Of a stretch of DNA of 64,000 nucleotides, positions 1-11,870 are shown one piece after another (position 1 is the first letter of the stretch; every line of letters starts with the position of its first letter). The translations under genes and the position numbers were made by a program. This stretch comes from Azorinus chamasolen (Eukaryota; Mollusca; Bivalvia; Cardiida; Solecurtidae). A model generated the notes under the pieces. It made no database searches and was not told where the DNA came from. It was given only the letters and a program-made list of their open reading frames with translations. The stretch covers positions 40,560,192-40,624,191 of the forward strand of contig OY755251.1 in the NCBI GenBank assembly GCA_963576725.1, in the 5' to 3' direction.

Positions 1-428
1 TATGATCACTGAATATCACCAAGATTGTTAGATAAATAAATTTGGGACAAATTATATACATGTAGCACTGATGGTGATACATATGTTTCCTAGGCAACCA
101 TTCTAACCTCATTGTTCATATTACAGAGTGTTTACATACCTGTAACATACAAAGATATTGCGGCCTACTTTGGCGATAATTATAAATGATATAAACATAT
201 ACCCGGTAGTTGATGTATGAATCTTAATGTTTGGTTTACTTTATGCAAATTACTTTATTTGCATCCTCATGAATATTAATTAGTGATAAGAAAATAAAGA
301 GAAACAATATTGAAAATAACATGTTTCGCAATATGATGAGCAGATTACACCATGCTCCAAGTATAGCTTGCAATAATAAATGTACCTTTTGATGATGAAT
401 AAATAAATTTTAGGTCTAAAACTGTTAC
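1..428 (+). repeat. Left long terminal inverted repeat
   Basis: Inverted copy of ~1938-2335. It contains ATGCAAAT-like and ATTAATATTCATGA-like modules (around 240-285) that recur in the repeat units at 2.4-5.3 kb, so the families appear related in sequence. Confidence 0.75.
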
Positions 429-592
429 CAAAATGACCATGCACTGCTTCCATGGTAACTGTTGAAAGCCAAGTACTTATGATACCCCAAGCAATCTTCT
501 GTTATTGTTTTTAAAGTGTCAGTGATTTTAAAGCCCATAAAGCCTGTGTTGAATTGTTGGGTTTCAAGACTGTTTCGACTTTTGATATACCA

Positions 593-802
593 TCATCTGT
601 CGAGAACTGGTAATCCTGTGATGTGTTTTAAGACCCTTTGCTTTGTTTGTCTTGCTAAGCTATCATCAGCCGTACCAATACCGAAGGGAACTGGTGTCAG
701 CAGATTCTGCATCAGCTCACCTATATCAATCTGCATATTGGGTCTTTGTGAACCACTAATAATTGCTACAATTCCTTGATTCCTTACAATTAGAAGCTGC
801 AA
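593..802 (-). pseudogene. Inverted fragment of transposon-associated protein gene
   Basis: The minus-strand frame reads a segment with LTPVPFGIGTADDSLA. This resembles the stretch normally found upstream of the SPDTD motif in a large family of uncharacterised invertebrate and fish proteins. The fragment lies next to the plus-strand remnant of what looks like the same protein (810-1469), but on the opposite strand, so the gene has been broken and partly inverted. The family link rests on remembered patterns and has not been searched. No start codon or complete domain is visible. The plus-strand frame over the same bases (516-779) looks like a shadow. Confidence 0.45.
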
Positions 803-809
803 GGCAGAA

Positions 810-1469
810 ATGTTTTTTCACATCTATGACGGTGAGCCTTACCAGTTCTGGCCAGATTATGGTATATCAACAGTGAGAAACAGTCTTGATGCCCTGAATT
901 CAACACAGGAAGAAACTGAAACAAGGACCGTTATTTACACCAAGCATGAAAAAGAACAAGGCTACAAAACTGTTCATCTTCGAACTCCAGACAGTGATAT
1001 ATTCTTCATTCTTCTGTATTACCTTAACTGGTTTGAAGGTGTTACTGTCTTGTTTGATACTGGCTCAAGCAATCATCAAAAAATAATAAACATGTCAGAA
1101 GTTGCCCAAGCATACACAGAAGATTACCGATCAGCACTTCTGGGTTTCCATTTGTACTGTGGCTGTGATTCTACAAATGCATTCAATGGCTGAGAACATT
1201 TGACACCCACTAAGACCATTGAAAAGAAGCCAATGTTTATAAAACCATTAGCAGGTTTGGGCAACTCTTGGGATGTGTCTGGAGATCTTGTGCAAGACTT
1301 GGATGAATTTACGTGTGCAATGTATCGCAACCTAAGATTTCACACTGTGAATGAATTGATACTGTTTAAGATTAAGGAGAAGTGTGAAGACAAGCCAACA
1401 GATGCACTTCGCAATGCTGATATGGGAACATTACCCCCTTGTAGGGCCTGCTTAATACAGCACATCTGA
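810..1469 (+). pseudogene. Transposon-associated SPDTD/GCDST-type protein, remnant with in-frame stop
   Basis: One reading frame runs from 810 to 1469 and is broken by a TGA at 1191-1193. Visible motifs are an ETETRT segment (residues 35-40), TPDSDIFFILLYYL (59-72), FDTGSSN (82-88) and GCDSTNAF (118-125), followed after the stop by KKPMFIKPLAGLG. This order (acidic EADTR-like box, SPDTD box, GCDTT-AF box) is typical of a widespread family of uncharacterised proteins associated with mobile DNA in invertebrates. The function is not established here. The N-terminal half is missing or inverted (593-802), so it is very probably non-functional. It could alternatively be a host-gene fragment captured by the surrounding TIR element. 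Confidence 0.55.
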
Positions 1470-1937
1470 AGAGTTATTTACCAGCTGATACTTTGGAAGA
1501 GATCTCTTTCCCAACCCAGACATTCCCCTTGTTTTAGAGACGAATAGTTGTCAACATGTAACTCTGACAGTCAATCAACAGATATGATTACATTATGGCC
1601 TATAATAAGGGTATGCTCCACAGACATTCAACAGCAATGTTATCATCTTGACCTAGCTCTTATCAGAGTATTACATGAGAAGATCCAATATAAACTGTTC
1701 CATTTTAGCCTCTAATTAAGGTATGCTCTGAGAGTCAGACCTTCAATTTATAAATTAGCTGATAAATACCCATGATGTCATTATTTCTAACATGAATTTT
1801 CAGCTGGTAAAGGGTTAAGTGAGATATCATTCATCTATTTTTGTTGAGTCGGCATACTCAAAGAAGCTTTCTGTAAAGGTGTTTTAAAGCAGAGAGTGGG
1901 ATTAACCCTTTACTAGATGTATACATGCCCTTTAACT
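1470..1937. other. Internal non-coding part of the TIR element
   Basis: No reading frame or motif is recognised. The short phrase gtatgctcc/gtatgctctg after 'taa' recurs at ~1610 and ~1721, suggesting weak internal duplication. Confidence 0.3.
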
Positions 1938-2335
1938 TCTTTTAGACAGTTTTAGAATTAAAATTCATTTATTTATCACCAAAAGGTACATTTATCATTG
2001 CAAGCTATATTTGGAGAATGGTGTAATGTTGTGCTCGGCATACTGCGAAACATGTTATTTTCAATATTGTTTCTGTTTGTTTTCTTATCACTAATTAATA
2101 TTCATGAGGATGCAAATAAGGTAATTTGCATAAAGTGAACCTTTATATCATTTATAATTATCGCCCAAGAAGGCAGCAATATCTTTGTATGTTGCAGGTA
2201 TGTAAACACTCTGTAATATGAACAATGAGGTTAGAATGGTTGCCTAGGAAACAGATATATCACCATCAGTGCTATATAATTTGTCCCAAATTTATTTATC
2301 TAATAATCATGGTGATATTCAGTGATCATAGTAAA
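1938..2335 (-). repeat. Right long terminal inverted repeat
   Basis: Reverse complement of 1-428 with scattered substitutions. The two arms keep the same order of modules (GTTGCCTAGGAAAC, ATGCAAAT, ATTAATATTCATGA). Confidence 0.75.
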
Positions 2336-3835
2336 CTTTAGCTAACCATTTTCCATATTTGTTTGCCTTATAAGAGAAAGACTGGTGTCTGTCGAAAATT
2401 TCAACATCTATTACTGTTCTCATAAATATTCATACATATGCAAATTAGTTTATATCAGAAAAGTAATATTTACTATTAAAGCAATGCCTCATATCTATGT
2501 TTGTAACAATTGATTTCATGATTCATAAAAAATAACTGAGATCTAGCAGAGTATTACAGTTGGATGTCAAATTTCCAAATTTTGTAAAAGGATCGGTTAC
2601 CATGGAAACCGTTACAATCTTACTTACAGTTCATTGTTTGGGTATCAATTAAGATGATTAGCTTTCTGAGTATTTTGTCATCATTTTAAACTACATTTGA
2701 AGTTGTTTTTTGATATTGGTAGGATGAAAATTGAGAGGTTTACGTTATTTCTGTATTTTTTTGCTATTTTTAATTATTCTCATTAATATTTATGTGTATG
2801 CAAATAAGGTAATTCCTAGTTATAGCTTTTAAACCGAAGCACACTGTCTTAGCTTTAATTCGGTACCAGTTTTATACGGTTAGCACAAATACTTCCTGTG
2901 ATATGGAAGATTTTTGCAGGTAGGTGTCGACTAACAAAACTGTGTGAACAGAGTGAAATGAATGGGTTACTATGGAAACAGTTGAAAAGTTACTTAGAGT
3001 TTAAGTTTTGGTCCTCAAATTTGATATTTTCTGAGGATTTTGTCATCAGGTTAAACTGCATTTGAAATTGTTTTCTGATATTTGTAGGATAAAAAGTGAA
3101 TAGTTTACACTATTTACGTTATTTCTATATTTTTTTTACTATTTTTAATGTTCTCATTAATATTCATGAGTATGCAAATAAGGTAATTAAAAAAACAACT
3201 GGAAATAAAAGCACAATGTCCTATCTCCAATTTGGTACCAGTTTTAAAGGATTTGGACAAAAACTGGCTGTGATATGGACGATTTCGCATGTACGGATCA
3301 CCATTACGAAAACTAGGGTGTTGCCATGGAAACGGTGAAAATGGTGCTTAAAATTAATGCTATTGTCCTCAAATTGGATATTTTGTTTCCTGGGCGTTTC
3401 TTCATCATGTTAAACTGCATTTGAAGTTATTTTCTGATATTTGTAGGATAAAAAAATGAAAGGTTTACGTTATTTCTATACTTTTTTTTACTATTTTAAT
3501 GTTCTCATTAATATTCATCAGTATGCAAATAAGGTAATTAAAAAAAAAATTGGAAATAAAAGCACAATGTCTTATATTCCATTTGGTACCAGTTTTATAG
3601 TTTTAGGACAGAAACTGGCTGTGATGTGGGCGAATTTGTAGGTATGGGTTATCATTACGAAAACTGGGGGTTGCCATGGAAACGGTTAAAATACACATAG
3701 CCTAAAAGAATTTAAGTTTGAGTACATTCGCGATTCTGATTCAGGACACTTTTCTGAACATTTTGGTACCCATGAAAAAAAGTCTAGGGGGGGGGGGGGT
3801 GCACGGTAGGCACTACTGGCTCCCTGAGTATACGT
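2336..3835. repeat. Array of diverged ~350-bp units ending in a degenerate TIR-element end
   Basis: Units begin again at about 2740, 3100 and 3455. Each carries a TTTACGTTATTTCT stretch, CTCATTAATATTCATGAGTA with ATGCAAATAAGGTAATT, and a TTGCCATGGAAACGGT-like block. The array ends at 3760-3830 with CATGAAAAAAAGTCTAGGG, a 13-G run (3787-3799) and GCACGGTAGGCACTACT. This looks like a decayed version of the clean element terminus at 5270-5334 and 59880-59942. It is read as a truncated arm of the same TIR-element family that split the LINE near 52.7 kb. Confidence 0.6.
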
Positions 3836-5334
3836 TCCGTTGCTCACCTGTCTGCTTTACTTATGTTTCAATATTTTTTCATTTTTATTAATATTCATGA
3901 TTAGGGAATAATATTTGTTAGCTTAATGTATTTATATCTCTGTTTCAGCCTGTATCAAGTTCCGTACAGATTTTAATTAAATAATAGATAAGAACAGCTC
4001 ATTTAGGTGTGTTTATTTTTATATCTCATTAATATTTCATGAATATGGCATTTATATTCAAAAGACATGAACAAATCAATTATATACACAAAGTAATGAT
4101 CCTCTGCTCTCGCCTTTTTTGGTACAATATCTGGTATTTAGGTAAATTAAATCACAAAATAATACTAAATAAAATGCTCATACAAAAATGCTTATTCATT
4201 TACGAACATTATATGCAAATTAGCTTAAATATGCATGCTTTATAGAAATATTACCTGAAACAAAGATGGTTTATTTTCCTTGTATGATCACATGAAATCA
4301 TTCAAACCTGATTTCAATAACTCCTGTTTATTAATAGGCCTCTCAGACTAAAAACTAAACTCATTTATTTTCTAAAAAACGGATTTTTTTTACTTCTTCA
4401 TTAATATTAATAAGAATAAATTTATGAATATTAGTTAATTTACATATCATATTCAAGTTATATGTCTTTGCTTTACTTTAGTTCTTGATTTGTCCTTCTA
4501 TTGCCTCTGAAAGCAAAGTAAGTTATGAAGCATTTTCTTAACCACGGATGTTTCGAATTTACATCGGGTTACCATGGAAACCGTTAAATAAAACATAGCT
4601 GGGACACAATTATTTTGGGGGAATGCTCAAAATGTGTACTTCCTCAATAATATTCATAAGTAATCATAAATGAATATTATTAAAATTATATATTATAATC
4701 AAGCTATATGTCTCTGCTTTACTTTGGTTTTTGTTTTGTCCTTATGTTGCCTCTAAAAGCAAAGTTATGACACATTTTCTGAATAAGGGATGTTTTGAAA
4801 TTTAGCCCGGGTTACCATGGAAACCATTTAACAAACATAGATGGACAAAATTGTTTGGGGGAATGCTCAAAATGTGTTCTGAGGACCCCAACGAACAATT
4901 TAAACCTGAATTCAATATTTTTTGTGCATTAATAAGCAACTCAGACTAAACAACAAACTCCTGTTTTTTTTTAAAAAAAACGCATGTTTTACTTCCTCAT
5001 TAATATTCACAAGAATGCATTTATGAAAATTAATAAAATCATATATTATATTCAAGATATATGTCTCTGCTTTACTTTGATACTTGTTTTGTCATTATAG
5101 TGCCTCTAAAAGCAAAGTTATGACGCATTTTCTGAACCAAGGTAGTTTCGAAAATTACCTCGGGTTACCATGGAAACCGTTAAATAAAACATAGCTGGGA
5201 CAAACTTATTTTTTGGGTCATGCTCAAAATGTGTTCTAAGGACCCCAAGGAACAAGGTCCCCAAGGAACAATTTAGTACCCATAAAAAAAAGTATGGGGG
5301 GGTGCTACGGTAACCATGACTAGGACCCAGCCTA
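3836..5334. mobile_element. Truncated arm of the 7.2-kb-type TIR element
   Basis: Bases ~4040-5334 match, in the same order and orientation, the right arm of the nested element at 56.8-59.9 kb, and inversely the arm at 52.7-54.5 kb. Direct ~350-bp units contain GGTTACCATGGAAACCGTTA, GGGGGAATGCTCAAAATGTG and ATATGTCTCTGCTTTACTTTG. The end is the conserved terminus GTAACCATGACTAGGACCCAGCCTA at 5310-5334. The matching left end is not adjacent, so this copy is a solo or truncated arm. Confidence 0.65.
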
Positions 5335-6067
5335 TATGTACTCAATCAATCTTTTATAATAATAGTTTTTGAAGTCTCAAGGCATCCTGAGATCCAGGGC
5401 TGATTTGACATCCATTAATAACACAATATTAACATATATGCCAAACTAGTGTCATCAAAGACCAAAACTGAAAACCTATGGCACTTAAAAAAACTGTCTT
5501 TGTATAGTAAACCCTGCATGAATGTTCAGTAATCACAATACAACGCCTCCACATACACGAGAAGAAATTCTACAGTTAGTCTTTCTTGTGTTGCTGTTCA
5601 GGCGGCTGTTTGTTCAGTATGTTGTGTTTCCTGCATGACTCCTATTTGCACCTTCACTACAATCTACCTAATACCTAATTATTATAGCGATGCTTAATTT
5701 GAATAACTACTATAACTGGAGATATGGAAGATGTCACCTGAGGAAACTATTGTTTAATCCGATCATATTTATTGGCATTTTTGGAAAGTTGCCATGCACA
5801 TACGATGTGAGGTGTATAAAGAAAATCTACGTACATTATTTGCTTTACTTCCCCGTACTTTGTAACCTTTTAGGTCTCCTTAAAATCACCACTTTAAGCA
5901 AACCTAATACGTAAACATGATAGAGTTTGACTGGATATATCAGTTCTCTGTATAAACATATAGAAATGAATCCCCTGGGTATGCAAATGGTATTCGGAAT
6001 TAAGAAAATACAATTTTAAAGTATTTATATAATTATGTTCCTATAAGTTTCAGATATGATTTATAAA
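5335..6067. other. No gene or repeat recognised
   Basis: Moderately AT-rich sequence. The short open frame at 5690-5914 has no recognisable motif and is not accepted as a gene. Confidence 0.3.
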
Positions 6068-6250
6068 TACAGTAATACCCCACTAATGCGACCACCTAAA
6101 AGAGGTATAATTCTGGTGCTAGATGCAGGTGGTAGCTTAATGCAAGACAAAATTTCTGCATTACTTTGTTCTGCATTAAGCAACCACCTGCTTATAAAGA
6201 CCGCCGTATTTATTCATTAAGTTATCGAATTAGAGTGGTTCTACTATATA
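6068..6250. mobile_element. Fold-back MITE, AGCTTAATGCA family
   Basis: The core reads GCAGGTGGTAGCTTAATGCA and then, inverted, TGCATTAAGCAACCACCTGC. The outer ends ACTAATGCGACCACC and GAATTAGAGTGGTTCTAC are imperfect inverted copies. Other members of the family are at 16600-16700, 25145-25290, 36815-36970 and 56665-56790. Confidence 0.6.
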
Positions 6251-7329
6251 AGGTATTTGCGAAACATAAATGTCTCTTGCATGCAAAACATTATACACAA
6301 TGTTTAACCCATTCGTTTCAGCATGCTGCTTTCTGTGACGTTTAGTCAACTGGACATATTAAAACTTTAACCATTAAGCGGTTATCTTCTACTAAACTCT
6401 TTGCAAAGAGTTTGGAGCCAGCTGAGAGGCGTGTAATTCTGCATCTCATCGAATCCAAACCGTGTAATCGGTCAATAGTTTCTAAAACAAAGCTTAATCT
6501 AGTATTCTTTGTTTGATAATGCGCTGTACAACGGACCATCTGAACGCATTGTGATTTTTATGCGCCCCGGGGGCATATTGTTATTGCTATGTCTATTGGT
6601 TTGTTGGTTAGTTTGTGTCAAACGTTAACGTTGGTGATAAGTGTGTAGCCATTGCACATGCATACTTCAAACTCAGCATGCGTGTGTATCTTATGGAGGC
6701 CAATATTTGTAGGGGTCAATGTCATACATCAATGTCAATGGTCAAATCGAGGAGCATAGTGTTGCACAGACACATCTTCTTTTTTTTTAAAAAAAATGAA
6801 AATACATCAATATTGGCCACTTTGACGCATTTTGAAACAAAATATTGTTTCGCTTATAGCAGCAGTATTAGTGAATTATTGCACAAGTAGACGAAGTCCC
6901 TAGAAGTCAAACGGTTCATGTATTAAAAGCAGTGGTAGCAATAGCGGGAGTTGCATTATGAAAATATCAGTAGTCTAGCAGATCAGTAGAAAATGCAATA
7001 CAGCAGATGCCGCCATTCTGGATCCAGATGAGATTTCGGTTAACTCGGCATGGCATTACGATTCATGCTGCTCGAAACTCGGTCAATAGTTTCCATCCAA
7101 TCGAACGTATCCAAATTTGAGCACACGATTTGACAGTGGGGTTAGTTTTCCAGAATGTTACTTTTTATAGCAAATAACAATTCACTGAGAGTAAAATATC
7201 GTATATTTATTTGCCTTCATATACGGATGTTTTGATCAATCTTAGAATAATATTCCAAAGTATTAACGCAGTTAATTCCCTTGAACTCAAGAACTGTTTA
7301 AAACTGATTGTTTGATGGAACCAAAATAG
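6251..7329. other. No gene recognised
   Basis: The short GC palindrome ATGCGCCCCGGGGGCAT at 6560 resembles the hairpin end of the element at 49120-49140, but no further similarity was seen. The open frame at 6615-6890 lacks recognisable features. Confidence 0.3.
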
Positions 7330-7460
7330 AACCTGTCCTTGGCACTCAATAAGGTGGTTGCTAAATGCAGTTGCCAATTGGAGTTTTTTGTATCACTCTT
7401 GTCCCGCATTAAGCTACCATCTGTTTTAGTAGTCCAGATTTAGACTACATTTTTAATGGC
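7330..7460. mobile_element. Degenerate copy of the AGCTTAATGCA fold-back MITE
   Basis: TGGTTGCTAAATGCAG and TCCCGCATTAAGCTACCATC face each other as decayed inverted arms of the family seen at 6068-6250. Confidence 0.4.
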
Positions 7461-8624
7461 AGCTTAAGACAGGTTGAACTGTGTATTGTTCAGTCGGAAA
7501 CAGCAGTTACTGCAGTATACTCCATGACACTTTATGTTATTAGATGTATGTAATTATTAGATGTATGTAATTCTTACAATGTAAATAATAAATCTTACAA
7601 GTAGAAGTTAGTCATTTCGTTGGTCGGTTCGAATCAGCTTGTTATTATCACGTTAATTTGTTCATGTACAGTTCACAGAATTACGCACTACTTTTAGCTT
7701 TGATTTAGCGTTTTAAAAACATCTTAAAATTGGCAGAAAAATGTTGATCTGTTATTCTTATACAGAGGATCTCTAGTCAAAAAAGGAAAGTTGTCCACGA
7801 TGCAATGTTGCAAAGCAAAGCGCAACGTAACTTGCATTTGCAAACAGGTGCAAACCAAATGGTGTAACGAATATTGCTCCTGTCTCCACAATCTGTACAG
7901 TATTGTTCAGGCACAAGTTTCGATAGGTTATATGGGCAAACTATAACTTGAGATCAAATTCGTTTAAAAAACAAAATATGACGAGTTTCCTAAGCAATGC
8001 AAGATAAGGCAAAACACACATAAACACAGCAATAATGCATTGCAGTATTGTTCCATGGGAAGTGTCTGTTGTTACAAAAGACTTCCGGATATAAGTGAAA
8101 TATTGACACCCACGCAACCATTGTCGTCACCTCATCCATTAGCTTCGTAAACAGAAAAGCGAAGAAACCAATTACAGAACACATTTGCTATAATTGAATG
8201 ACGCTTTCCTGTCTCCAATAGTGAAAAATGGTAGCGAGATATAAAGATTAGCAGTCAACTATTTGAGAAATTGTAGACTATGACCTTGACATTTCAGTAT
8301 TTGAAGCGTCTACATGAAGCGTCTAGACGGTTTGAAATTAAATATACCTATGGTGTTATTGATACAGAACTTGTTGTAAACAATTGTACCCAGGATCCCA
8401 TCCAAACATTCAAAGATCAAAATCAAATGATGATCAAAATACATTAAACCAATCCTAATTTGTCTATACAAATCACTGTCATGTGTAGATACGTGAGTGT
8501 TTGTCTGTGAATATGGTTTGTCTTTTCTATTTAATTGCATTTCTTGATATATATGAATTACAACGGATACAATGAGGTGTTAAACATTTCTTTCATAGAT
8601 ACGTCTTTTAGATCCATTTTAAAC
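7461..8624. other. No gene recognised
   Basis: Contains a short direct duplication of TATTAGATGTATGTAATT (about 7540-7575). Nothing else could be supported. Confidence 0.3.
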
Positions 8625-8810
8625 AGGGTAGATCAGGAACTGACGGCTCTGACAGGATCAGTCTGGTTACGGTCTACTCCGTTTCTGAAAGTAGAAGGTC
8701 CTTCAAAAGCAGAAGAAGCAATGCTAATTGAGAAAATCGCAGACTCGTTTGTATTGAGTCTGATCATGAGCAGATATAAAACCCACTCATGCCCCCCCCC
8801 CCCCCCCAGT
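8625..8810 (-). mobile_element. Diverged MITE copy with poly-C tract
   Basis: On the minus strand this reads CTCATGATCAGACTCAATAC, then ACGAGTCTGCGATTTTCTC. This is the same hairpin-bearing core as at 10258-10418 and 12412-12565 (AGACTC...GAGTCT). A 16-C run lies at 8792-8807 at its edge. Confidence 0.55.
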
Positions 8811-9160
8811 GATAATTTTTTAAAACTACTAACATCAAAACTAATGATCCCGAAGTGCCTGAAAACATAACACTGAGAATGAAGTACGGGACGCATTTTT
8901 ACGGCCACCACAGTAGCATGTGTGCCGTTATAAAGCATTCCCTTGTGCACACTGTCATTATAAAAGTACAATTATATGTAATTAATGTGCATGGTCATTA
9001 TCTCGTGCATGAGATAAAAGTTTTAAGGCGTGTCCTTGTAGCATGCGGAAATCTAAAAATACACACATCGCTATGTTATCGGAGAAGACGGATGTCATCG
9101 AAAATAAAACTTTAAAATAGCATTGTCAAATGGTCGTGTTGTAATGGACAAGTACATATA
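8811..9160. other. No gene recognised
   Basis: The overlapping short open frames here have no domain-like features. Confidence 0.25.
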
Positions 9161-9164
9161 TAAT

Positions 9165-9660
9165 TCATAACAACATTATAGCCATTGACATAATGAATAT
9201 TGTTTGGACCTTTTTATGAAGATTTCTATGATCTCTTTATATCGTAAAACTGCCAATAGTAACAGTTATCATCCCCACTCGTAATCTCATTTTATAGACG
9301 TAATACTATTATTGCGATATCGCGATCATAATTATACGGAATTAATAAGAAAAGTTCGGGGAACAAATCGGAACACTGACAGACAGTTAGAATAGCAATA
9401 TCGAAACACCGTGATGTAACGAAACGAAAATGTGTAATTTATAAACGATAACCATGGCTATTGACACAATATTGCGTGGTCCCTTTTTGCAGATTTCCAG
9501 TTTCAAATCAGTAGCAGCGGTTACCATCTCCGCTCGTTATTTCTTTTTACAGAACAAACTATCATTGCAATATCGCGAACACATACGGGGTCAATTAGAA
9601 CACCTCGGAGGACAACTCGGAACACAACCAAAATGTTACAAGTACGCACACCGACTTTGG
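9165..9660. repeat. Diverged tandem duplication, ~280-bp unit
   Basis: The block beginning CATTGACATAATGAATATTG (9183) is repeated at about 9460 as CTATTGACACAATATTGCGT. The following stretches also match: ATCGCGA, CGGAATTAATA/CGGGGTCAATTAG, and the block ending GGAACACTGAC/GGAACACAACC. It is an ancient two-copy duplication of unknown origin. Confidence 0.5.
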
Positions 9661-10257
9661 CTAACACACGGGGCGAAAAACATTGGCGACGTCAATAGTT
9701 TAACATCAAACTGTCGCAGTATTGATTATTCGTAAGGTATTTCTACACCCTAATACTTTTTGTCAAACAAACTAAAATGATGATCCATTTTCTAAAACGC
9801 GTCATTTATACGTAGACACAATGGTGAATAGGTAATATAAATATCAAGCATTAATGTCTCTTTTGAGAATATTACACGTTGATTGAGAGTCGCCAGATAT
9901 GCAACTGTTCCAGTCAACCATTTTCCTGTAAATCGAGATCTGCTAGCTATGTGCAACTTTCGACAGGCGACATGCCTAGTAAATTGCATGAAATATCGGA
10001 AAACATATTTTACAAGCTTGATCAGATCGAAAGTAGGTAAAATACACAAGCTCGGGATAATAGCTGACATTACATGTCCGTAGGAAAATTCAAGAAACAT
10101 GTACTGGCTCCTGGCAAAATAGCGAATGCATAAACATGATTGTATAAATCAGAAAGGTTTGTTGTTTGTCTAACAGCAATGGTATGGTGTGATTTTGAAG
10201 GTTAAATTTATTGTTGCAATCCAAGACAGACAAGTCAGTCATGTTACAACGCAAATT
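9661..10257. other. No gene recognised
   Basis: Short overlapping frames on both strands (9792-10100) have no recognisable motif. Confidence 0.25.
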
Positions 10258-10418
10258 ATATTGAAAATTGAATACTGCTTAAGCCGGTGCTAGGGGGCGT
10301 GAGTAGTGTTGCACTTTTAATTACTACTCATGAACAGACTCAATAAAACCGAGTCTGCAATTTTCTCTTTTTGCATTTTTACTTTTGCTTTCGAGGGATC
10401 ACCCATTTTCAGAATATA
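10258..10418 (+). mobile_element. ~160-bp MITE with AGACTC/GAGTCT hairpin
   Basis: Ends are inverted: TATATTGAAAAT at the left and ATTTTCAGAATATA at the right. The interior carries CTTAAGCCGGTGCTAGGGG and CAGACTCAATAAAACCGAGT. A near-identical copy lies at 12412-12565 and a diverged minus-strand copy at 8625-8810. Confidence 0.65.
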
Positions 10419-10759
10419 TTATTATTATTCAGGTAGCATGCGTTAAGTACAATTGCACCTTTTTTTTTATAACAAAACAGCAATACTTTTTTTTGTTTTA
10501 TCATTGTGTAAATCTACATGTATGTGTACATTTTGTACGCATTGAGTGAGTTGGGGTTTCTGCGGTTGCTAAACGTTTTTATTTGATATACATGTACATG
10601 TATTGTGCATTTAATTGTGTTCAAATGTGTTTTGTTGATCTATTGTTTATATCATAATTGTTGCTAATCAAAGTCACTAAGGAAAACATTAAGACACCTT
10701 TGAATAATAAAGATCTGGGGTCGTATTAAAAGCATATTAAAGGAAAATAACAATCAAAC

Positions 10760-10950
10760 ATATTCACATGAGAAAAATGCGTTCGTACCTACAGCCCCAG
10801 GCGATCACACAAACGCATTTTTTCCAAACAGAAAAATGAGAAAAATGCGCGCGCGTTTTCTCGTGATGAGAATATTGCGGGCGCGGTTTTCGCTCGGTGA
10901 GAATATTGCGCGCGTGTTTTTGCAAGGTGAGAAGAATGCGTTTGTAAGAA
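10760..10950. repeat. Short CpG-rich tandem repeat
   Basis: About four units of ~45 bp, each with GAGAA(A/T)AT(T/G)GCG followed by a GCGCGC-like block and TTTT (GAGAAAAATGCGCGCGCG, GAGAATATTGCGGGCGCGG, GAGAATATTGCGCGCGTG, GAGAAGAATGCG). Unusually CpG-dense for this AT-rich window. The open frames across it are by-products. Confidence 0.55.
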
Positions 10951-11299
10951 ATTTGAGGCTCAACATGGCACACACATAGGGATCGTCGTTACACCTGTTT
11001 TTGTCCGGACCGTATCTCCTGTTCAACAGATATCATTTGATTAATACTTCACTTATGGAACAGGCCTGGTGAGAGGAAATGTCATGCACAAGGTCAATAA
11101 CTCTAACATCAGTATTTCAGAGTTATTCCCGTTTTTCATTCATAATGGGATCGGGTCCAAAACCAAAGGAACCTATTTCCTAAAAAGGACATTAGTCACT
11201 TTGTGTATTGTACTGAATTACTACACAATTAATTTGCTATATAGACAAATCATTGATTATATTTCAATCAGTTTGAATCCAGACGAATCCCTATTTCTT

Positions 11300-11870
11300 T
11301 CAAAATTGTTGACTTTTTGTATATTCATATACGTTAGAAAGTTGTATGGACTGAACCAGATATTATTTTGGACTTGGAAATGTTTTGGTTCCCAATACCC
11401 CGGGGCATTGTGGGCGGGACCAAACCATAGAAAACCAATACAATCCCCATTTGTTCAAAAACCGTACAGGCATGCGTATCCAACAGTTTTAGGGACTTAA
11501 ATATCGTAATGTGTTGGCTCCCATCCCTTACGGTACTATGGGCGGGGCTAAATTCGTAGAAAAGCGATCTAATGTCTATTCCCTCACACACACATTGAGT
11601 TTTTGTATAGATATATGCATTTGAAAAGTGTAGGGACTGAATCAGAAATTATTTTCGACTTGGAAATCTTTGTTCCCTATACCACGGGGCACTATGGGTG
11701 GGACCAAACTAGAGACAAGCAATATAATTCCCATTTCCTTAAAAACCGTTGACTTCTTGTATACACATATGTATCTAAAAAGTATAGGGACAGAAGCAAA
11801 GTTTGTTTTGAACTTGGAAATGTGTCCCCACCTCCATGACACTGTGGGTGGGGCCTAAACTTGTTTTGTC
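11300..11870. repeat. Tandem repeat, ~145-bp units
   Basis: Starts of the unit (GGGACTGAA / GGGACTTAA / GGGACAGAA) are at about 11348, 11493, 11633 and 11787. Each unit continues with GACTTGGAAATG, a CCC(A/T)(T/A)ACC block, CACTATGGGTGGGACCAAA and TTCTTGTATACACATATG-like sequence. Roughly 3.7 copies, diverged. Confidence 0.65.

Larger units (their letters stand above)
1..2335. mobile_element. 2.3-kb TIR element with scrambled transposon gene
   Basis: The first ~428 bases and bases ~1938-2335 are inverted copies of each other: TATGATCACTGAATATCACC at the left edge answers GGTGATATTCAGTGATCATA at the right. The left end may run past the window edge. Between the arms lie two pieces of one transposon-type protein gene in opposite orientations. 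Arms this long suggest a DNA transposon or a fold-back derivative. The superfamily is not identified because the outer boundary and target duplication are not visible. Confidence 0.75.

Noticed and set aside
11069..11500. 143-codon open frame
   Set aside because: No recognisable motif, and its end runs into the ~145-bp tandem array.
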